From Streptomyces bathyalis (GTDB lineage: Bacteria > Actinomycetota > Actinomycetes > Streptomycetales > Streptomycetaceae): a stretch of DNA of 64,000 nt. The notes below the pieces were generated by a model, which did not search any database, was not told where the DNA came from, and worked only from the letters and a program-made list of their open reading frames with translations. The position numbers and the translations under genes were made by a program. Below are positions 1 through 8,947 of the stretch, in pieces. Where the stretch lies: the NCBI RefSeq assembly GCF_015910445.1, contig NZ_CP048882.1, positions 2,356,001 to 2,420,000 on the forward strand, read 5' to 3'. Numbering within the stretch: position 1 is the first letter of the stretch; every line of letters begins with the position of its first letter.

Positions 1-362
1 TGGAAGGAGGCGTACGCCTTCGCATACATCTCCTGCACGAGGTCCTCGGCGTCGGCCGGATTCCGCGTCATGCGCAGCGCGGCCGAGTACATCTGGTCGA
101 GGTAGTTCAGCGCGTCCCGCTCGAAGCGGGCGCTGCGCTCCGCCTCGGTCTCCTGTCCGGCATTCTCGCCGTCTTCGGTCCCGGTGACCGGACCCACCTC
201 CTCCGGTGCTACGGCAAGCCCGATGCCGGACCCGCCCGAATCGGAGAATAGACGACCTTCCGCTCCGCGCGCCGCCCCGGTCGCCGTCCCGCCGGCGAGC
301 GCGACCGTGGCCCAGTCCAGGTCGGCGGCCTGCGGACGCTGCGGGCAAGCGACAGAACCCAT
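1..362 (-). CDS. sigR: SigR-type ECF sigma factor (5' part only), with in-frame N-terminal extension
   Basis: ECF sigma factor of the SigR/SigH thiol-oxidative stress family; in known systems it is held by the zinc anti-sigma factor RsrA, expected just past the left edge. The visible part ends in region 2, with [20 protein letters not shown] and [20 protein letters not shown] typical of sigma-R2. The core start is a GTG at 197 ([10 protein letters not shown]), as in Streptomyces SigR. The frame stays open upstream to an ATG at 362, preceded by AAGGGAG at a 9-nt spacing. This adds 55 codons, the length I recall for the unstable sigma-R' isoform made in S. coelicolor from the SigR-dependent promoter. 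The gene is cut by the window edge, so region 4 is not seen. Confidence 0.93.
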   Translation of the reverse strand, partial: MGSVACPQRPQAADLDWATVALAGGTATGAARGAEGRLFSDSGGSGIGLAVAPEEVGPVTGTEDGENAGQETEAERSARFERDALNYLDQMYSAALRMTRNPADAEDLVQEMYAKAYASF

Positions 363-403
363 GCTGACGGCTCCCTTGGTCTCGAAAGTTTGACTCTGCC
401 TTG

Positions 404-430
404 AACACATCCGCCACGGGTGTTCATTCC
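404..430 (-). promoter_or_regulatory. SigR-dependent autoregulatory promoter of sigR
   Basis: Reading the minus strand, GGAAT lies at 430-426 and GTT at 406-404, separated by 19 nt, which matches the SigR consensus GGAAT-N18/19-GTT. Transcription should start near 397, about 35 nt upstream of the ATG at 362, so this promoter would express the extended isoform. It lies directly after the stop codon of the upstream hydrolase gene. Confidence 0.85.
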
Positions 431-442
431 CGCGTCCGGTAG

Positions 443-1165
443 TCATCCGCGGCCGCCTCCTGACGGGAGCGACAGCCCGGAAAGCCAGCCGGTGACGGCG
501 TCCGTGAGCAGGCTCATGGCCTCCTCCTGACCGATGCCGGCGCTCTTGGGAACGGCGAAGCCGTGGTCGCCGTGCGGCACCTCCGCGATCCGCGTGCCCT
601 CGGGGAACTCCGCGGGCCGGCCGAAGGGGTCGCGCCCGCCCTGCACCACGAGCACCGGCACCCCCGCACCGGTCAGCTCCTCGACGCGGGACTTCTCCGG
701 CTTTCCCGGTGGGTGCAGCGGGAAGGACAGCGCGAGCACCGCCGCGGCCCCCAGTTCGCTGCCCGTGCGGCACGCCACACGTGCGCCGGCGCTGCGCCCG
801 CCCGCGACGACGGGAAGGCCCGGCGAGCACAGGGCAGGCCACAGTTCCCGCCAAGCGGCGTCGAGGGTCTTCGGCGCGGGCGCGACCTTCTTACCGGCCA
901 CGCGCCACGGCTGTTCGACGAGCGCGACGGTGATCCCCGCCGGAGGAAGGGCCGCGGCGAGCGCCCGCAGGTCCCGCGCCTCGATCCCGCCGCCCGCGCC
1001 GTGGCCGAGGGCGAGCACGGCACGGGCATCGAGGGCCGTGTGCCAGGTGATGCGAGCGTCTCCGGCGGGGGTGGGGACGGTCCGGGCGCTCTGGGTGGGC
1101 TTCCCCTTGGCCCCGGTGTGGTCGGCGTGCGCGCCGTGTCCGGCGCCTCCGGCTTTCTTGGTCAT
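443..1165 (-). CDS. Alpha/beta-hydrolase family protein (dienelactone hydrolase/KANL3-Tex30 type)
   Basis: Predicted cytoplasmic serine hydrolase of 240 aa with unknown substrate. A glycine-rich oxyanion region GHGAGGG is at residues 54-60. The nucleophile elbow GGRSAG is at 122-127 (Ser125), the acid is in QGGRDP (Asp179) and the histidine is in HGDHGF (His201), so a complete triad is present. The first 30 residues are Lys/His/Gly-rich and probably disordered. It lies directly upstream of sigR on the same strand, with the SigR promoter between them, so they may be co-transcribed by read-through. Confidence 0.8.
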   Translation of the reverse strand: MTKKAGGAGHGAHADHTGAKGKPTQSARTVPTPAGDARITWHTALDARAVLALGHGAGGGIEARDLRALAAALPPAGITVALVEQPWRVAGKKVAPAPKTLDAAWRELWPALCSPGLPVVAGGRSAGARVACRTGSELGAAAVLALSFPLHPPGKPEKSRVEELTGAGVPVLVVQGGRDPFGRPAEFPEGTRIAEVPHGDHGFAVPKSAGIGQEEAMSLLTDAVTGWLSGLSLPSGGGRG

Positions 1166-1286
1166 GGAAAGCCATCCTGCCCCGTCTCGTCCCCGTCCCC
1201 GTCCCCGTACCGCCCCCGTCCGGCGCGTCAGGGGATCCAGTCCCCCTGGTCAGTGGTCAGTGGTCGCGTGGCCGGCGGCGGACACG

Positions 1287-2105
1287 TCAGAACAGCGTGC
1301 CGACCTCGGGCCCGGTCAGCTCCTTGACGAGCTCCGCGCTGTTGTTGCGCACGTTGCTGACGCCTGTGGAGACCGGGTACGCGCGCATCATCCCCGGGGG
1401 CGGCGGCTCGAGCAGCGCCCGCAGCTCCTCCTGCGGCCGACGGGCCGGGTCCAGCCAGGCGTTCCAGCGGTCGGGGAGCAGCATCAGCGGCATCCGCGGG
1501 TGGATGTCCGCGAGCGACTTAGGACCGTCCTCGCCGGACGGCCCCGCCAGCGGCGCTGTCTCCGCCTCCGTGGTGACCACGGTGCAGGTGGTCCACCAGG
1601 CCCTCGGGTGGTCGTCGGGCAGCGTGCTGTCGCGCCAGAACTCGTACAGCCCGGCCATCGCCATCACGGATCCGTCCACGGGCGTCACGAAGTACGGCTG
1701 CTTCCGCGGCCGCTTCCTCTTGCCCTCCTGCTCCAGCTGGAGCTCGCCCTTGGCTGTTACCCATTCGAAGTAGCCGTCGGCCGGGAGGAGGCACCTGCGG
1801 GCGGCGAACGGACGCCGGTACGCCGGCTTCTCGTGCACCGTCTCGGCCCTGGCGTTGATCATCTTCGCGCCCATCTCCGGCGACTGTGCCCACGCGGGTA
1901 CGAGCCCCCACGTCAGGGTCCTCAACTGCCGTACGGGGCGCTGGTCCTGCGTTCCCTTCAGGGGTCGGTCGAGGATCGCGTGCACCTGCTTCGTCGGGGC
2001 GACGTTCCAGTCGGGCGCCAGGGTCTCGCTGGGCTCCCACATCTCCACACCGAAGAGCGCTACGAGATCCTCTGGTCTCCGGCTTGCTGCATAGCGTCCG
2101 CACAT
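1287..2105 (-). CDS. SRAP (YedK/HMCES-type) abasic-site-shielding protein
   Basis: SRAP proteins form a thiazolidine DNA-protein crosslink with abasic sites in single-stranded DNA; the older name is SOS response-associated peptidase. The start at 2105 gives MCGRY, so the catalytic Cys becomes residue 2 after Met removal; a frame start three codons earlier would bury it. Asn34 (NVAP), Glu114 (GYFEW) and His202 (HPRMP) supply the other active-site positions, and Arg/Asn residues in MINARAET bind DNA. Its 272 aa is somewhat longer than the E. coli protein because of a Lys/Arg-rich insert near 127-136. It is divergent from the M50-like gene; the M. tuberculosis neighbour of aroA (Rv3226c) is the same family. 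Confidence 0.93.
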   Translation of the reverse strand: MCGRYAASRRPEDLVALFGVEMWEPSETLAPDWNVAPTKQVHAILDRPLKGTQDQRPVRQLRTLTWGLVPAWAQSPEMGAKMINARAETVHEKPAYRRPFAARRCLLPADGYFEWVTAKGELQLEQEGKRKRPRKQPYFVTPVDGSVMAMAGLYEFWRDSTLPDDHPRAWWTTCTVVTTEAETAPLAGPSGEDGPKSLADIHPRMPLMLLPDRWNAWLDPARRPQEELRALLEPPPPGMMRAYPVSTGVSNVRNNSAELVKELTGPEVGTLF

Positions 2106-2223
2106 GAGTGCCACACTGCCACGGCACTGATGTGGAACGCCCCGCGTTCACGGAGAAGCACGTTCCGCTCAAGAAGAAGGGGTGCGGGGCAGTTCATGCC
2201 GCGCCGGGAGGACAAAGGACAGA

Positions 2224-2937
2224 ATGGACACGACGAGCATCGCCGGCCTGTGGGACCGGGTTTTCGGTACACAACCCGATCCCGACCAGTGGCTGGTCCT
2301 CACCACCGCCGTCATAGCCCTCGCCGTCGTCGTACCGCACGGCGTGTGGCGATTGTCACGGAACGCGGTCACCATCGCGCACGAGGGCGGCCACGGTCTG
2401 ATCGCCCTGCTGTCCGGACGGCAGCTCGAGGGAATCCGCCTGCACTCCGACACCTCGGGACTCACGCTCTCCCGCGGCAAGCCCACCGGCATCGGCATGG
2501 TGCTCACCGCGGCGGCGGGCTACGCGGCGCCCTCGCTGCTCGGTCTCGGCGGTGCGTGGCTGCTGGCCGCGAACCACATAACCCTTCTCCTGTGGAGCGC
2601 CACCGCCCTGCTCCTGGCCATGCTCACCATGATCCGCAACGCCTATGGCGTCCTGACCGTCCTCCTCACCGGCGGCGCCTTCGTCCTCGTTTCCTGGCTG
2701 ACGGAGCCGCAGGTGCAGGCGGGGTTCGCCTACGTCGTCGTCTGGTTCCTGCTGCTCGGCGGCGTACGGCCGGTCTTCGAGCTCCAGGGGAAGCGGCGCC
2801 GCGGAGGTGCCCCGGACTCGGACGCGGACCAGCTCTCCCGCCTGAGCCACCTTCCGGCCGCGGTCTGGCTGCTCCTCTTCCACCTGGTGTCGATGTGCTC
2901 GCTGATCGGCGGCGGGCGGTGGCTGCTCGGCCTGTGA
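2224..2937 (+). CDS. M50-family (site-2-protease-like) membrane metallopeptidase
   Basis: Integral membrane protein of 237 aa. The zinc motif HEGGH is at residues 53-57, next to the second of roughly five hydrophobic segments, as in M50B peptidases. The start ATG at 2224 is preceded by an AAGGAC box; the in-frame GTG/ATG 14 codons earlier lacks one. A second metal ligand (LDG/NxxPxxxxDG type) is not obvious; the later segment [17 protein letters not shown] occupies the position of the family's second motif. Substrate unknown. It stands alone, upstream of aroA by about 100 bp. Confidence 0.75.
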   Translation: MDTTSIAGLWDRVFGTQPDPDQWLVLTTAVIALAVVVPHGVWRLSRNAVTIAHEGGHGLIALLSGRQLEGIRLHSDTSGLTLSRGKPTGIGMVLTAAAGYAAPSLLGLGGAWLLAANHITLLLWSATALLLAMLTMIRNAYGVLTVLLTGGAFVLVSWLTEPQVQAGFAYVVVWFLLLGGVRPVFELQGKRRRGGAPDSDADQLSRLSHLPAAVWLLLFHLVSMCSLIGGGRWLLGL

Positions 2938-3034
2938 GCCATGGGGCGGGCCTCGGCGGAGGCCTGCGGGAACGTGGTCCGGCGCGGGATTCCGCCGAGA
3001 TCGGCGAACCGGCCGAACGACTAAGGTGAATGTC

Positions 3035-4399
3035 ATGACCGAGCAGACCGTCTCCGCCCCTCTGTGGCCCGCGCCGTTCGCACAAGCACCCGTCGACGCG
3101 ACCGTCGCCGTCCCCGGTTCGAAGTCGGTCACCAACCGCGGTCTCGTGCTCGCCGCCCTGGCCGCGGACACCGGTGTGCTGCGCCGCCCGCTGCGCTCGC
3201 GGGACACGCTGCTGATGGCCGACGCCTTGCGCGCGCTCGGCGTGCACGTCGAGGAGGGCGTGGGCTCGGACGGCACCGGCGAGTTCTGGCGCGTGATCCC
3301 GGCCGCGCTGCGCGGTCCCGCCACCGCCGACGTCGGCAACGCGGGCACCGTGATGCGGTTCCTGCCGCCCCTCGCCGCGCTCGCGGACGGCCCGGTGCGT
3401 CTCGACGGCGACCCGCGCTCGTACGAACGTCCGCTGCACGGAGTCATCGACGCGCTCCGGGTGCTGGGCGCCCGCATCGACGACGGCTGCCGGGGAGCCC
3501 TGCCGATGACGGTGCACGGCACCGGTTCCCTCGCCGGCGGTGCCGTGGAGATCGATGCGTCGGCCTCCAGTCAGTTCGTGAGCGCCCTGCTGCTGTCCGG
3601 GCCGCGCTTCAACCAGGGCGTCGAGGTGCGCCACGTCGGCGCCTCTCTTCCCTCCATGCCTCACATCCGCATGACGATCGACATGCTCCGCAAGGCCGGG
3701 GCGCAGGTCGACGCGCCCGAGGACGGCGGCGAGCCCGACGTCTGGCGGGTCACGCCCGGAGCCCTCCTCGGCCGGGACCTGGTCGTGGAGCCCGACCTGT
3801 CCAACGCACAGCCCTTCCTCGCCGCCGCCCTGATCACGGGCGGCCGGGTCACCGTCCCGGACTGGCCGGAACACACCACTCAGCCCGGGGACGCGCTGCG
3901 CCGCATCTTCACCGAGATGGGGGGCTCGTGCGTGCTGGACGAGCACGGGCTGACCTTCACCGGAAGCGGCCGTATCCACGGCATCGACGTCGACCTGAGC
4001 GACGTCGGTGAGCTCACGCCCGGCATCGCCGCCGTGGCCGCCCTGGCCGATTCGGAGTCGGTGCTGCGCGGCGTCGGCCATCTGCGCCTGCACGAGACGG
4101 ACCGGCTCGCGGCGCTCACGAAGGAGATCAACGGTCTCGGCGGTCAGGTCACCGAGACCGAGGACGGCCTGCGCATCCGCCCGCGTCCCCTGCACGGCGG
4201 CGTCTTCCACACCTACGACGACCACCGCCTGGCCACCGCCGCCGCGCTGCTGGGGCTGGTGACCGAGGGCGTGAAGGTCGAGGACATCGCCACCACGGGC
4301 AAGACCCTCCCCGGCTTCGACGGCATGTGGGCCGGGATGCTCGGCACGGACGGCGTGAACGGTACGAGCGGCGGCTCACGCATCGAAGAGAGCGCCTGA
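3035..4399 (+). CDS. aroA: 3-phosphoshikimate 1-carboxyvinyltransferase (EPSP synthase)
   Basis: Sixth enzyme of the shikimate pathway: transfers enolpyruvyl from PEP to shikimate 3-phosphate, leading to chorismate and aromatic amino acids. Family signatures are clear: [17 protein letters not shown] near the N terminus (S3P binding), [16 protein letters not shown] (PEP site), [18 protein letters not shown], and [11 protein letters not shown] near the C terminus. The length is about 454 aa as expected. The ATG at 3035 is chosen because AAGGTGA sits 5-6 nt upstream; a GTG at 3026 lies inside this box. It is followed after 14 nt by rsgA, so the two form an operon, as in M. tuberculosis Rv3227-Rv3228. 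Confidence 0.97.
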   Translation: MTEQTVSAPLWPAPFAQAPVDATVAVPGSKSVTNRGLVLAALAADTGVLRRPLRSRDTLLMADALRALGVHVEEGVGSDGTGEFWRVIPAALRGPATADVGNAGTVMRFLPPLAALADGPVRLDGDPRSYERPLHGVIDALRVLGARIDDGCRGALPMTVHGTGSLAGGAVEIDASASSQFVSALLLSGPRFNQGVEVRHVGASLPSMPHIRMTIDMLRKAGAQVDAPEDGGEPDVWRVTPGALLGRDLVVEPDLSNAQPFLAAALITGGRVTVPDWPEHTTQPGDALRRIFTEMGGSCVLDEHGLTFTGSGRIHGIDVDLSDVGELTPGIAAVAALADSESVLRGVGHLRLHETDRLAALTKEINGLGGQVTETEDGLRIRPRPLHGGVFHTYDDHRLATAAALLGLVTEGVKVEDIATTGKTLPGFDGMWAGMLGTDGVNGTSGGSRIEESA

Positions 4400-4413
4400 G
4401 GACGGGCCCGGCG

Positions 4414-5424
4414 ATGCGCCGCTACGGCAAGCACACCGACGAGGACGACGTCCGCGTACGTCCCAACCGCAAGGGCAGCCGTCCGCGCACGCACACCCGC
4501 CCCAAGCACGAGGACGCGTCGCAGGGGATGGTGCTCACCGTCGACAGGGGCCGGTTCACCTGCCTCGTCGAAGGCCGCACGATCACCGCGATGAAGGCGC
4601 GCGAACTCGGCCGCAAGGGCGTGGTCGTCGGGGACGAAGTGGCCGTCGTCGGCGATCTGTCCGGCGCCAAGGACACCCTCGCGCGCATCGTCCGCGTCGA
4701 GAAGCGCACGTCCGTGCTGCGGCGCACCGCCGACGACAACGACCCGTACGAACGTGTCGTCGTCGCCAACGCGGACCAGCTGGCCATCGTCACCGCGCTC
4801 GCCGATCCGGAACCACGCCCCCGGCTGATCGACCGCTGTCTGGTCGCCGCCTTCGACGCCGGGCTGGATCCGCTGCTCGTACTGACCAAGTCCGATCTCG
4901 CCCCGGCCGAACCGCTGTTGGAGAAGTACACGCCGCTCGGCGTGCCGCACGTCGTCACGAACCGCGCCGAACTGGCCGACGGCGAGGCGGCGGAACGCGT
5001 GCGGGAGTCGCTCTACGGGCGGGTCACCGTGTTCGTCGGGCACAGCGGCGTCGGCAAGACCACCCTGGTGAACGCCCTCGTTCCCGAGGAACGGCGGCGC
5101 ACCACCGGACACGTCAACGCGGTGACGGGGCGCGGCCGCCACACCACGACATCCGCGCTTGCCCTGCCGCTCCGGGAAGAGGGGAGCTGGGTGATCGACA
5201 CCCCGGGCGTGCGCTCCTTCGGGCTGCACCACGTCGACGCGTCGCGCGTCATCGGCGCCTTCCCCGACCTCGAACCGGGCACCGCCGAGTGCCCGCGCGC
5301 GTGCAGCCACGACGAGCCGGACTGCGCCCTCGACCAGTGGGTCTCGGACGGCCACGCCGACCCGCAGCGGCTTCACTCCCTGCGCAGGCTGCTGGCGACG
5401 CGTGAACTGCGCGAAGACGACTGA
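4414..5424 (+). CDS. rsgA: Ribosome small-subunit-dependent GTPase A
   Basis: Circularly permuted GTPase that checks late 30S subunit maturation. An OB-fold N domain (residues about 30-100) precedes the G domain. The permuted order is visible: TKSDL (G4) comes before GHSGVGKTTL (P-loop) and DTPGVRSFG (G3). A C-terminal zinc site CPRACSHDEPDC provides Cys and His ligands. The start at 4414 gives MRRYGKHTDEDD, the usual actinobacterial N terminus; longer in-frame starts overlap aroA. It is the second gene of the aroA-rsgA operon. Confidence 0.95.
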   Translation: MRRYGKHTDEDDVRVRPNRKGSRPRTHTRPKHEDASQGMVLTVDRGRFTCLVEGRTITAMKARELGRKGVVVGDEVAVVGDLSGAKDTLARIVRVEKRTSVLRRTADDNDPYERVVVANADQLAIVTALADPEPRPRLIDRCLVAAFDAGLDPLLVLTKSDLAPAEPLLEKYTPLGVPHVVTNRAELADGEAAERVRESLYGRVTVFVGHSGVGKTTLVNALVPEERRRTTGHVNAVTGRGRHTTTSALALPLREEGSWVIDTPGVRSFGLHHVDASRVIGAFPDLEPGTAECPRACSHDEPDCALDQWVSDGHADPQRLHSLRRLLATRELREDD

Positions 5425-5526
5425 TCAGCGCACAACGGCCATACACGGGCATAATCGCCCGGAAGTACGCCGCCCACGCCCGGACCACGCCAGGCACGCA
5501 GACACGCACGCACGGAGGCATTCCAC

Positions 5527-5853
5527 ATGGCAGCGTGGCTGCTGGTCATCGTCGCCGGGTTCCTGGAGACCGGGTTCGCGGTCTGCCTCAAGCTCTCCCA
5601 CGGCTTCACCCGGCTGTGGCCCACCGTCGCCTTCTGCGTCTTCGCGCTCGGCAGCTTCGGACTGCTGACGCTCTCGCTGAAGCGCCTCGAGGTCGGCCCC
5701 GCCTACGCGGTCTGGACGGGCATCGGAGCCGCCGGCACGGCCGTGTACGGGATGCTCTTCCTCGGCGACGTCGTCTCCGCGCTGAAGCTGGTCTCGATCT
5801 CGCTGGTCGTCATCGGGCTGGTGGGCCTTCAGCTCTCGGGAGCGGCGCACTGA
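5527..5853 (+). CDS. Small multidrug resistance (SMR) family exporter, SugE/Gdx-like
   Basis: Four-helix proton antiporter of 108 aa. The essential Glu14 is in GFLETGF and the fourth-helix pattern is intact. The phrases LKLSHGFTRLWP and GPAYAVWTGIGAAGTA resemble the SugE/Gdx (guanidinium exporter) branch more than EmrE, but substrate cannot be fixed from sequence. A GGAGG box at 5514-5518 supports the start. No guanidine-riboswitch fold was evident in the 100 bp upstream. Single gene, convergent with a TetR regulator that ends 33 bp downstream and could control it. Confidence 0.85.
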   Translation: MAAWLLVIVAGFLETGFAVCLKLSHGFTRLWPTVAFCVFALGSFGLLTLSLKRLEVGPAYAVWTGIGAAGTAVYGMLFLGDVVSALKLVSISLVVIGLVGLQLSGAAH

Positions 5854-5886
5854 GCCGGACCCTTTCGAGGCCGCGGCGTCGCTGAT

Positions 5887-6498
5887 TCAACGCGGCTGCG
5901 CGAGCAGTGCCCGTACCACCTCGCGGATCTGGCCCACCGCGTCCTCGTCGCGCCGCTCCGAGGAAGGCGCGACCACGAACGACAGCGCGATCCGGATTCC
6001 CGCCTCACATGCCAGGCCCAGCCGTCCGGAGGAACCGTTCGGGGAGAATCCCTCCATCATGCGCTTGCACAACGTGGCGGCCAGCGCCCCCGGTTCGCCG
6101 GGGTGTACGGCGGGCGCGCCCGCGGCGTCGACGGTCGCGGCGTCGGCGGCGGGCAGCGGCATCGGCGTGCCCCAACATCCCGTGAGCGCCGCACGGACGA
6201 TGGGTTCGTCACGGGCGGTCCGCAGCATCCAGGCGGCAGCCGCAGCGAAGGAGGCCACCGGGTCGGCGCCGCCGCGGCTCCCTTCGGCCGCCGCGCGCAC
6301 CGCTCCCTCGACGAAGCCGTCGACCAGCCGGTTCACCAGGGCGGCCCCAAGGCCCTCCTTCGTCCCGAACTCGTTGTAGAGCGTCTGCCGGGACACGCCT
6401 GCTGCGGTGGCGACGTCCACCATCCGCACTCCTGTCCATGGCTGTGTGCCGACGGCCGTGTGTGCGGCTTCCAGCAAGGTCTCGCGTGCAGTAGGCAT
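5887..6498 (-). CDS. TetR/AcrR family transcriptional regulator
   Basis: DNA-binding repressor of about 203 aa. The N-terminal helix-turn-helix VDVATAAGVSRQTLYNEFGT (residues about 28-47) is typical; the C-terminal ligand domain is not classifiable. The ATG at 6498 has GGAGGCACG upstream, whereas the open frame continues another 56 codons without a start signal. It is convergent with the SMR exporter and divergent from hisN. Confidence 0.88.
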   Translation of the reverse strand: MPTARETLLEAAHTAVGTQPWTGVRMVDVATAAGVSRQTLYNEFGTKEGLGAALVNRLVDGFVEGAVRAAAEGSRGGADPVASFAAAAAWMLRTARDEPIVRAALTGCWGTPMPLPAADAATVDAAGAPAVHPGEPGALAATLCKRMMEGFSPNGSSGRLGLACEAGIRIALSFVVAPSSERRDEDAVGQIREVVRALLAQPR

Positions 6499-6724
6499 CG
6501 TGCCTCCGAACCCGGCGGCTGGGGTGCGGGACAGAATTGACGCGTCGCCAACTCCTGTCAAGACAGCGGGCGCACTCCCCGCACACGACGCAGGCACACC
6601 GGGTGCCATCCGTCCTCCCATGGTGCCTCCGGCACCACCCCCCGGCGCGAACGGACACACTCGCATGGCTTCCCGCCGCCACTGCCCTGTGGCTGGCTAT
6701 CCGGCTGGTCGATACTGTTCACAC

Positions 6725-7519
6725 ATGCCGGACTACCACGATGATCTGCGTCTCGCCCACGTCCTGGCCGACGCCGCGGACGCCACGACGATGGAGCGGT
6801 TCAAGGCTCTCGATCTCAAGGTCGAGACCAAACCGGACCTGACGCCGGTCAGCGAGGCCGACAAGGCTGCCGAGGAGCTGATCCGTACCTCGCTCAAGCG
6901 GACGCGCCCGCGGGACGCCGTGCTCGGCGAGGAGTTCGGCACGGAGGGGCACGGCTCCCGGCGCTGGGTCATCGATCCCATCGACGGAACGAAGAACTAC
7001 GTCCGCGGAGTCCCCGTCTGGGCGACCTTGATCGCCCTGACCGAGCTGGGCGAGGGCGGCGATCAGCCGGTGGTGGGTCTGGTCTCGGCCCCCGCTCTCA
7101 ACCGGCGATGGTGGGCGGCGAAGGGCGGCGGCGCCTACACCGGACGCAGCCTGTCGCAGGCCTCGCGCCTCCAGGTCTCCCGGGTGGAGTCCGTACGGGA
7201 CGCCTCCTTCGCGTACTCCTCGCTGCACGGCTGGGAGGAGCGCGGCATGTTCCCGGGCTTCCTCGAGCTGACCCGCGACTGCTGGCGCACGCGGGGGTAC
7301 GGGGACTTCTGGCCGTACATGATGGTGGCCGAGGGTTCGGTGGACGCGTGCGCCGAGCCGGAGCTGTCGCTGTGGGACATGGCGGCACCCGCGATCATCG
7401 TGCAGGAGGCGGGCGGCACGTTCACGGGCCTCGACGGCAGGGACGGCCCGCACAGCGGGAACGCCCTCGCCTCCAACGGCCTGCTGCACGAGGAAGTGCT
7501 CACCTATCTGACCGCGTAG
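6725..7519 (+). CDS. hisN: Histidinol-phosphatase, inositol-monophosphatase family
   Basis: Predicted to dephosphorylate L-histidinol phosphate in histidine synthesis, by similarity to actinobacterial HisN. Metal-site motifs are present: GEEFG (Glu ligand), WVIDPIDGTKNYVRG (Asp, Asp, Gly-Thr) and SLWDMAAP (Asp) near residue 215. The length of 264 aa fits. It could instead act on inositol phosphates, since the family is similar. There is no clear Shine-Dalgarno sequence; TACTGT ends 6 nt before the ATG, which suggests a leaderless transcript. Confidence 0.88.
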   Translation: MPDYHDDLRLAHVLADAADATTMERFKALDLKVETKPDLTPVSEADKAAEELIRTSLKRTRPRDAVLGEEFGTEGHGSRRWVIDPIDGTKNYVRGVPVWATLIALTELGEGGDQPVVGLVSAPALNRRWWAAKGGGAYTGRSLSQASRLQVSRVESVRDASFAYSSLHGWEERGMFPGFLELTRDCWRTRGYGDFWPYMMVAEGSVDACAEPELSLWDMAAPAIIVQEAGGTFTGLDGRDGPHSGNALASNGLLHEEVLTYLTA

Positions 7520-7689
7520 ACGTACGCGGGACACGCGAGGCGCGATGGGGGAAACACGCGCCCTGTCTGTCCGGGTACGTGCCCTTGTTGTGGTCCCGGA
7601 GCCATGTGAACATGAAACTCCGTAAGCTTGTGACCTTGTGAATCTCTTCTCGAAGTGGAGAGGTTTCGCCAAGGAGGTGGACCACGCAC

Positions 7690-8097
7690 ATGCCCACCCT
7701 CGTCCGAGAAGCAATGACCACGGTCGTTCTCACCATCGGTCCCGCCCACACACTCCGCCAGGCCGCCACGCTGATGTCGGCCCGTCGGGTCGGCGCAGCC
7801 GTGGTCTTCGACCCCGACACCAGCGGGCTCGGAATCCTCACCGAGCGCGACATCCTCAACTCCCTCGGCGCGGGCCAGGATCCCGACCAGGAGACGGCGC
7901 AGTCCCACACCACGACCGACGTCGTCTTCGCCACGGAGGAGTGGACGCTGGAGCAGGCGTCGGAAGCCATGACCCACGGCGGGTTCCGCCATCTGATCGT
8001 GATGCACGAACAGGAGGCCGTCGGCATCGTGTCCGTGCGGGACATCGTGCGCTGCTGGACCGGAAGAGCCGAGACCGTGGGAGCAGTGGGCGTGTGA
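7690..8097 (+). CDS. Tandem CBS-domain protein
   Basis: 135-aa protein made only of two CBS motifs (residues about 7-60 and 70-125), with GILTERDIL and GIVSVRDIVR closing each. CBS pairs bind adenosine nucleotides and act as sensors. AAGGAGGTGG gives a strong ribosome binding site 9 nt before the ATG. It follows hisN after 170 bp with no terminator seen, and ends before a strong hairpin terminator. Confidence 0.85.
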   Translation: MPTLVREAMTTVVLTIGPAHTLRQAATLMSARRVGAAVVFDPDTSGLGILTERDILNSLGAGQDPDQETAQSHTTTDVVFATEEWTLEQASEAMTHGGFRHLIVMHEQEAVGIVSVRDIVRCWTGRAETVGAVGV

Positions 8098-8156
8098 GCA
8101 GGACGCCCGCGCGGCAGCGAACGCGGCGGCGCGGGCCTCACCCATCTGAGCAACAC

Positions 8157-8188
8157 CGGAGGGACCGTGCGACGGCACGGTCCCTCCG
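8157..8188. terminator. Strong hairpin, likely bidirectional terminator
   Basis: Perfect 14-bp stem (8157-8170 with 8175-8188) closed by a GACG loop, between the CBS gene and the leftward catalase remnant. Confidence 0.85.
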
Positions 8189-8211
8189 GGTTCTTACGGC
8201 GAGCTGCCGGA

Positions 8212-8338
8212 TCAGCCGCGCAGGGCCTGAACCGCGGCCTCCAGCCGCTTGCCGTAGCCCTCGTCCGCCTTGCGGAAGTTCTCGATGGCGCGCTGGACGA
8301 CGTCCTCACCCGAGACCTGCGTCGAGCTTGAACAGATC
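8212..8338 (-). pseudogene. Remnant of a catalase gene (C-terminal about 40 codons)
   Basis: The last 32 or so codons read QVSGEDVVQRAIENFRKADE then GYGKRLEAAVQALRG and stop at 8212, a good match to the C-terminal end of clade-3 heme catalases. Upstream, in a different frame, DLFKLDA (about 8338-8318) matches the segment that normally precedes it, so an internal deletion removed intervening codons and shifted the frame. A stop codon (TAG) lies just before DLFKLDA, and no heme or active-site region exists in the remaining gap. The gene is dead, although the terminator after it and the Fur-type regulator with its operator beside it survive. Confidence 0.72.
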
Positions 8339-8343
8339 CTACA

Positions 8344-8372
8344 TTGGACATTGTCCAAGTCAAGAACTTGAC
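8344..8372. promoter_or_regulatory. Probable CatR/PerR-type operator
   Basis: Two adjacent inverted repeats: TTGGACATTGTCCAA (8344-8358, perfect 7-1-7) and GTCAAGAACTTGAC (8359-8372, 6-bp arms). They lie between the catalase remnant and the Fur-family regulator gene, where such regulators bind in streptomycetes. Confidence 0.6.
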
Positions 8373-8423
8373 GAAGTCCATACGGGTTCTTTTCCCGGAC
8401 CCCAGCGCTGCTAGGGTTGACGT

Positions 8424-8840
8424 ATGAGCGACCTGCTGGAACGACTCCGTGACCGGGGCTGGCGGCTGACCGCGCAGCGGCGAGTCGTGGCCGAGGTCCT
8501 GGACGGCGACCACGTGCACTACACGGCCGACGAGGTGCACGCACGCGCTGCCGTACGCCTGCCGGAGATCGCGCGTGCCACCGTCTACAACACGCTGAGC
8601 GAGCTCGTCTCCATCGGCGAGGTGATCGAGGTCAGCACCGACGGCCGCGCGAAGCGGTACGACCCCAACGCCCGCCATTCACATCAGCACTTGGTCTGCT
8701 CGAAGTGCGGCACGATCCGCGACGTGCACCCGTCCGGCGACCCGCTGGCCGGCCTTCCCGAGACGGAGCGCTACGGGTTCACGATCTCGGACGCCACGAT
8801 CACCTACCGGGGCACCTGCCCCCAGTGCGCCGCCGGCTGA
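8424..8840 (+). CDS. catR: Fur-family peroxide regulator (CatR/PerR type)
   Basis: 138-aa metal-dependent repressor. A winged-helix N domain (RLTAQRRVVAEVL, then DEVHARAAVRLPEIARATVY) is followed by the dimerization domain with HSHQHLVCSKCGTIRDV and CPQC, giving two CxxC pairs of the structural zinc site. The His/Asp-rich segment is consistent with a peroxide-sensing site. Its expected divergent target, a catalase, is reduced to a remnant next door. TAGGGT ends 6 nt before the ATG and no ribosome binding site is seen, so the mRNA is probably leaderless. Confidence 0.88.
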   Translation: MSDLLERLRDRGWRLTAQRRVVAEVLDGDHVHYTADEVHARAAVRLPEIARATVYNTLSELVSIGEVIEVSTDGRAKRYDPNARHSHQHLVCSKCGTIRDVHPSGDPLAGLPETERYGFTISDATITYRGTCPQCAAG

Positions 8841-8904
8841 CACGTCGCTCCGTCACGGTCCCATCGGGCCGTGAACCGGCCACTCGGCCATAGCGCGAGA
8901 CATG

Positions 8905-8940
8905 CGAAGGGCCCGGATCCTTGAGGATCCGGGCCCTTCG
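8905..8940 (-). terminator. Terminator of the first initiator tRNA gene
   Basis: Perfect 16-bp stem (8905-8920 with 8925-8940) with a TTGA loop, located just 3' of the tRNA on the minus strand. Confidence 0.85.
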
Positions 8941-8947
8941 ACTTCAG

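Noticed and set aside
534..3029. An 831-codon plus-strand frame over the hydrolase and SRAP genes
   Set aside because: It spans two well-supported genes on the minus strand and the M50 gene in another frame; the product is Arg/Pro-rich and unlike any family.
5425..5526. Possible guanidine riboswitch upstream of the SMR exporter
   Set aside because: No ykkC-type core or tandem ACGR hairpin was recognisable in this 100-bp stretch.
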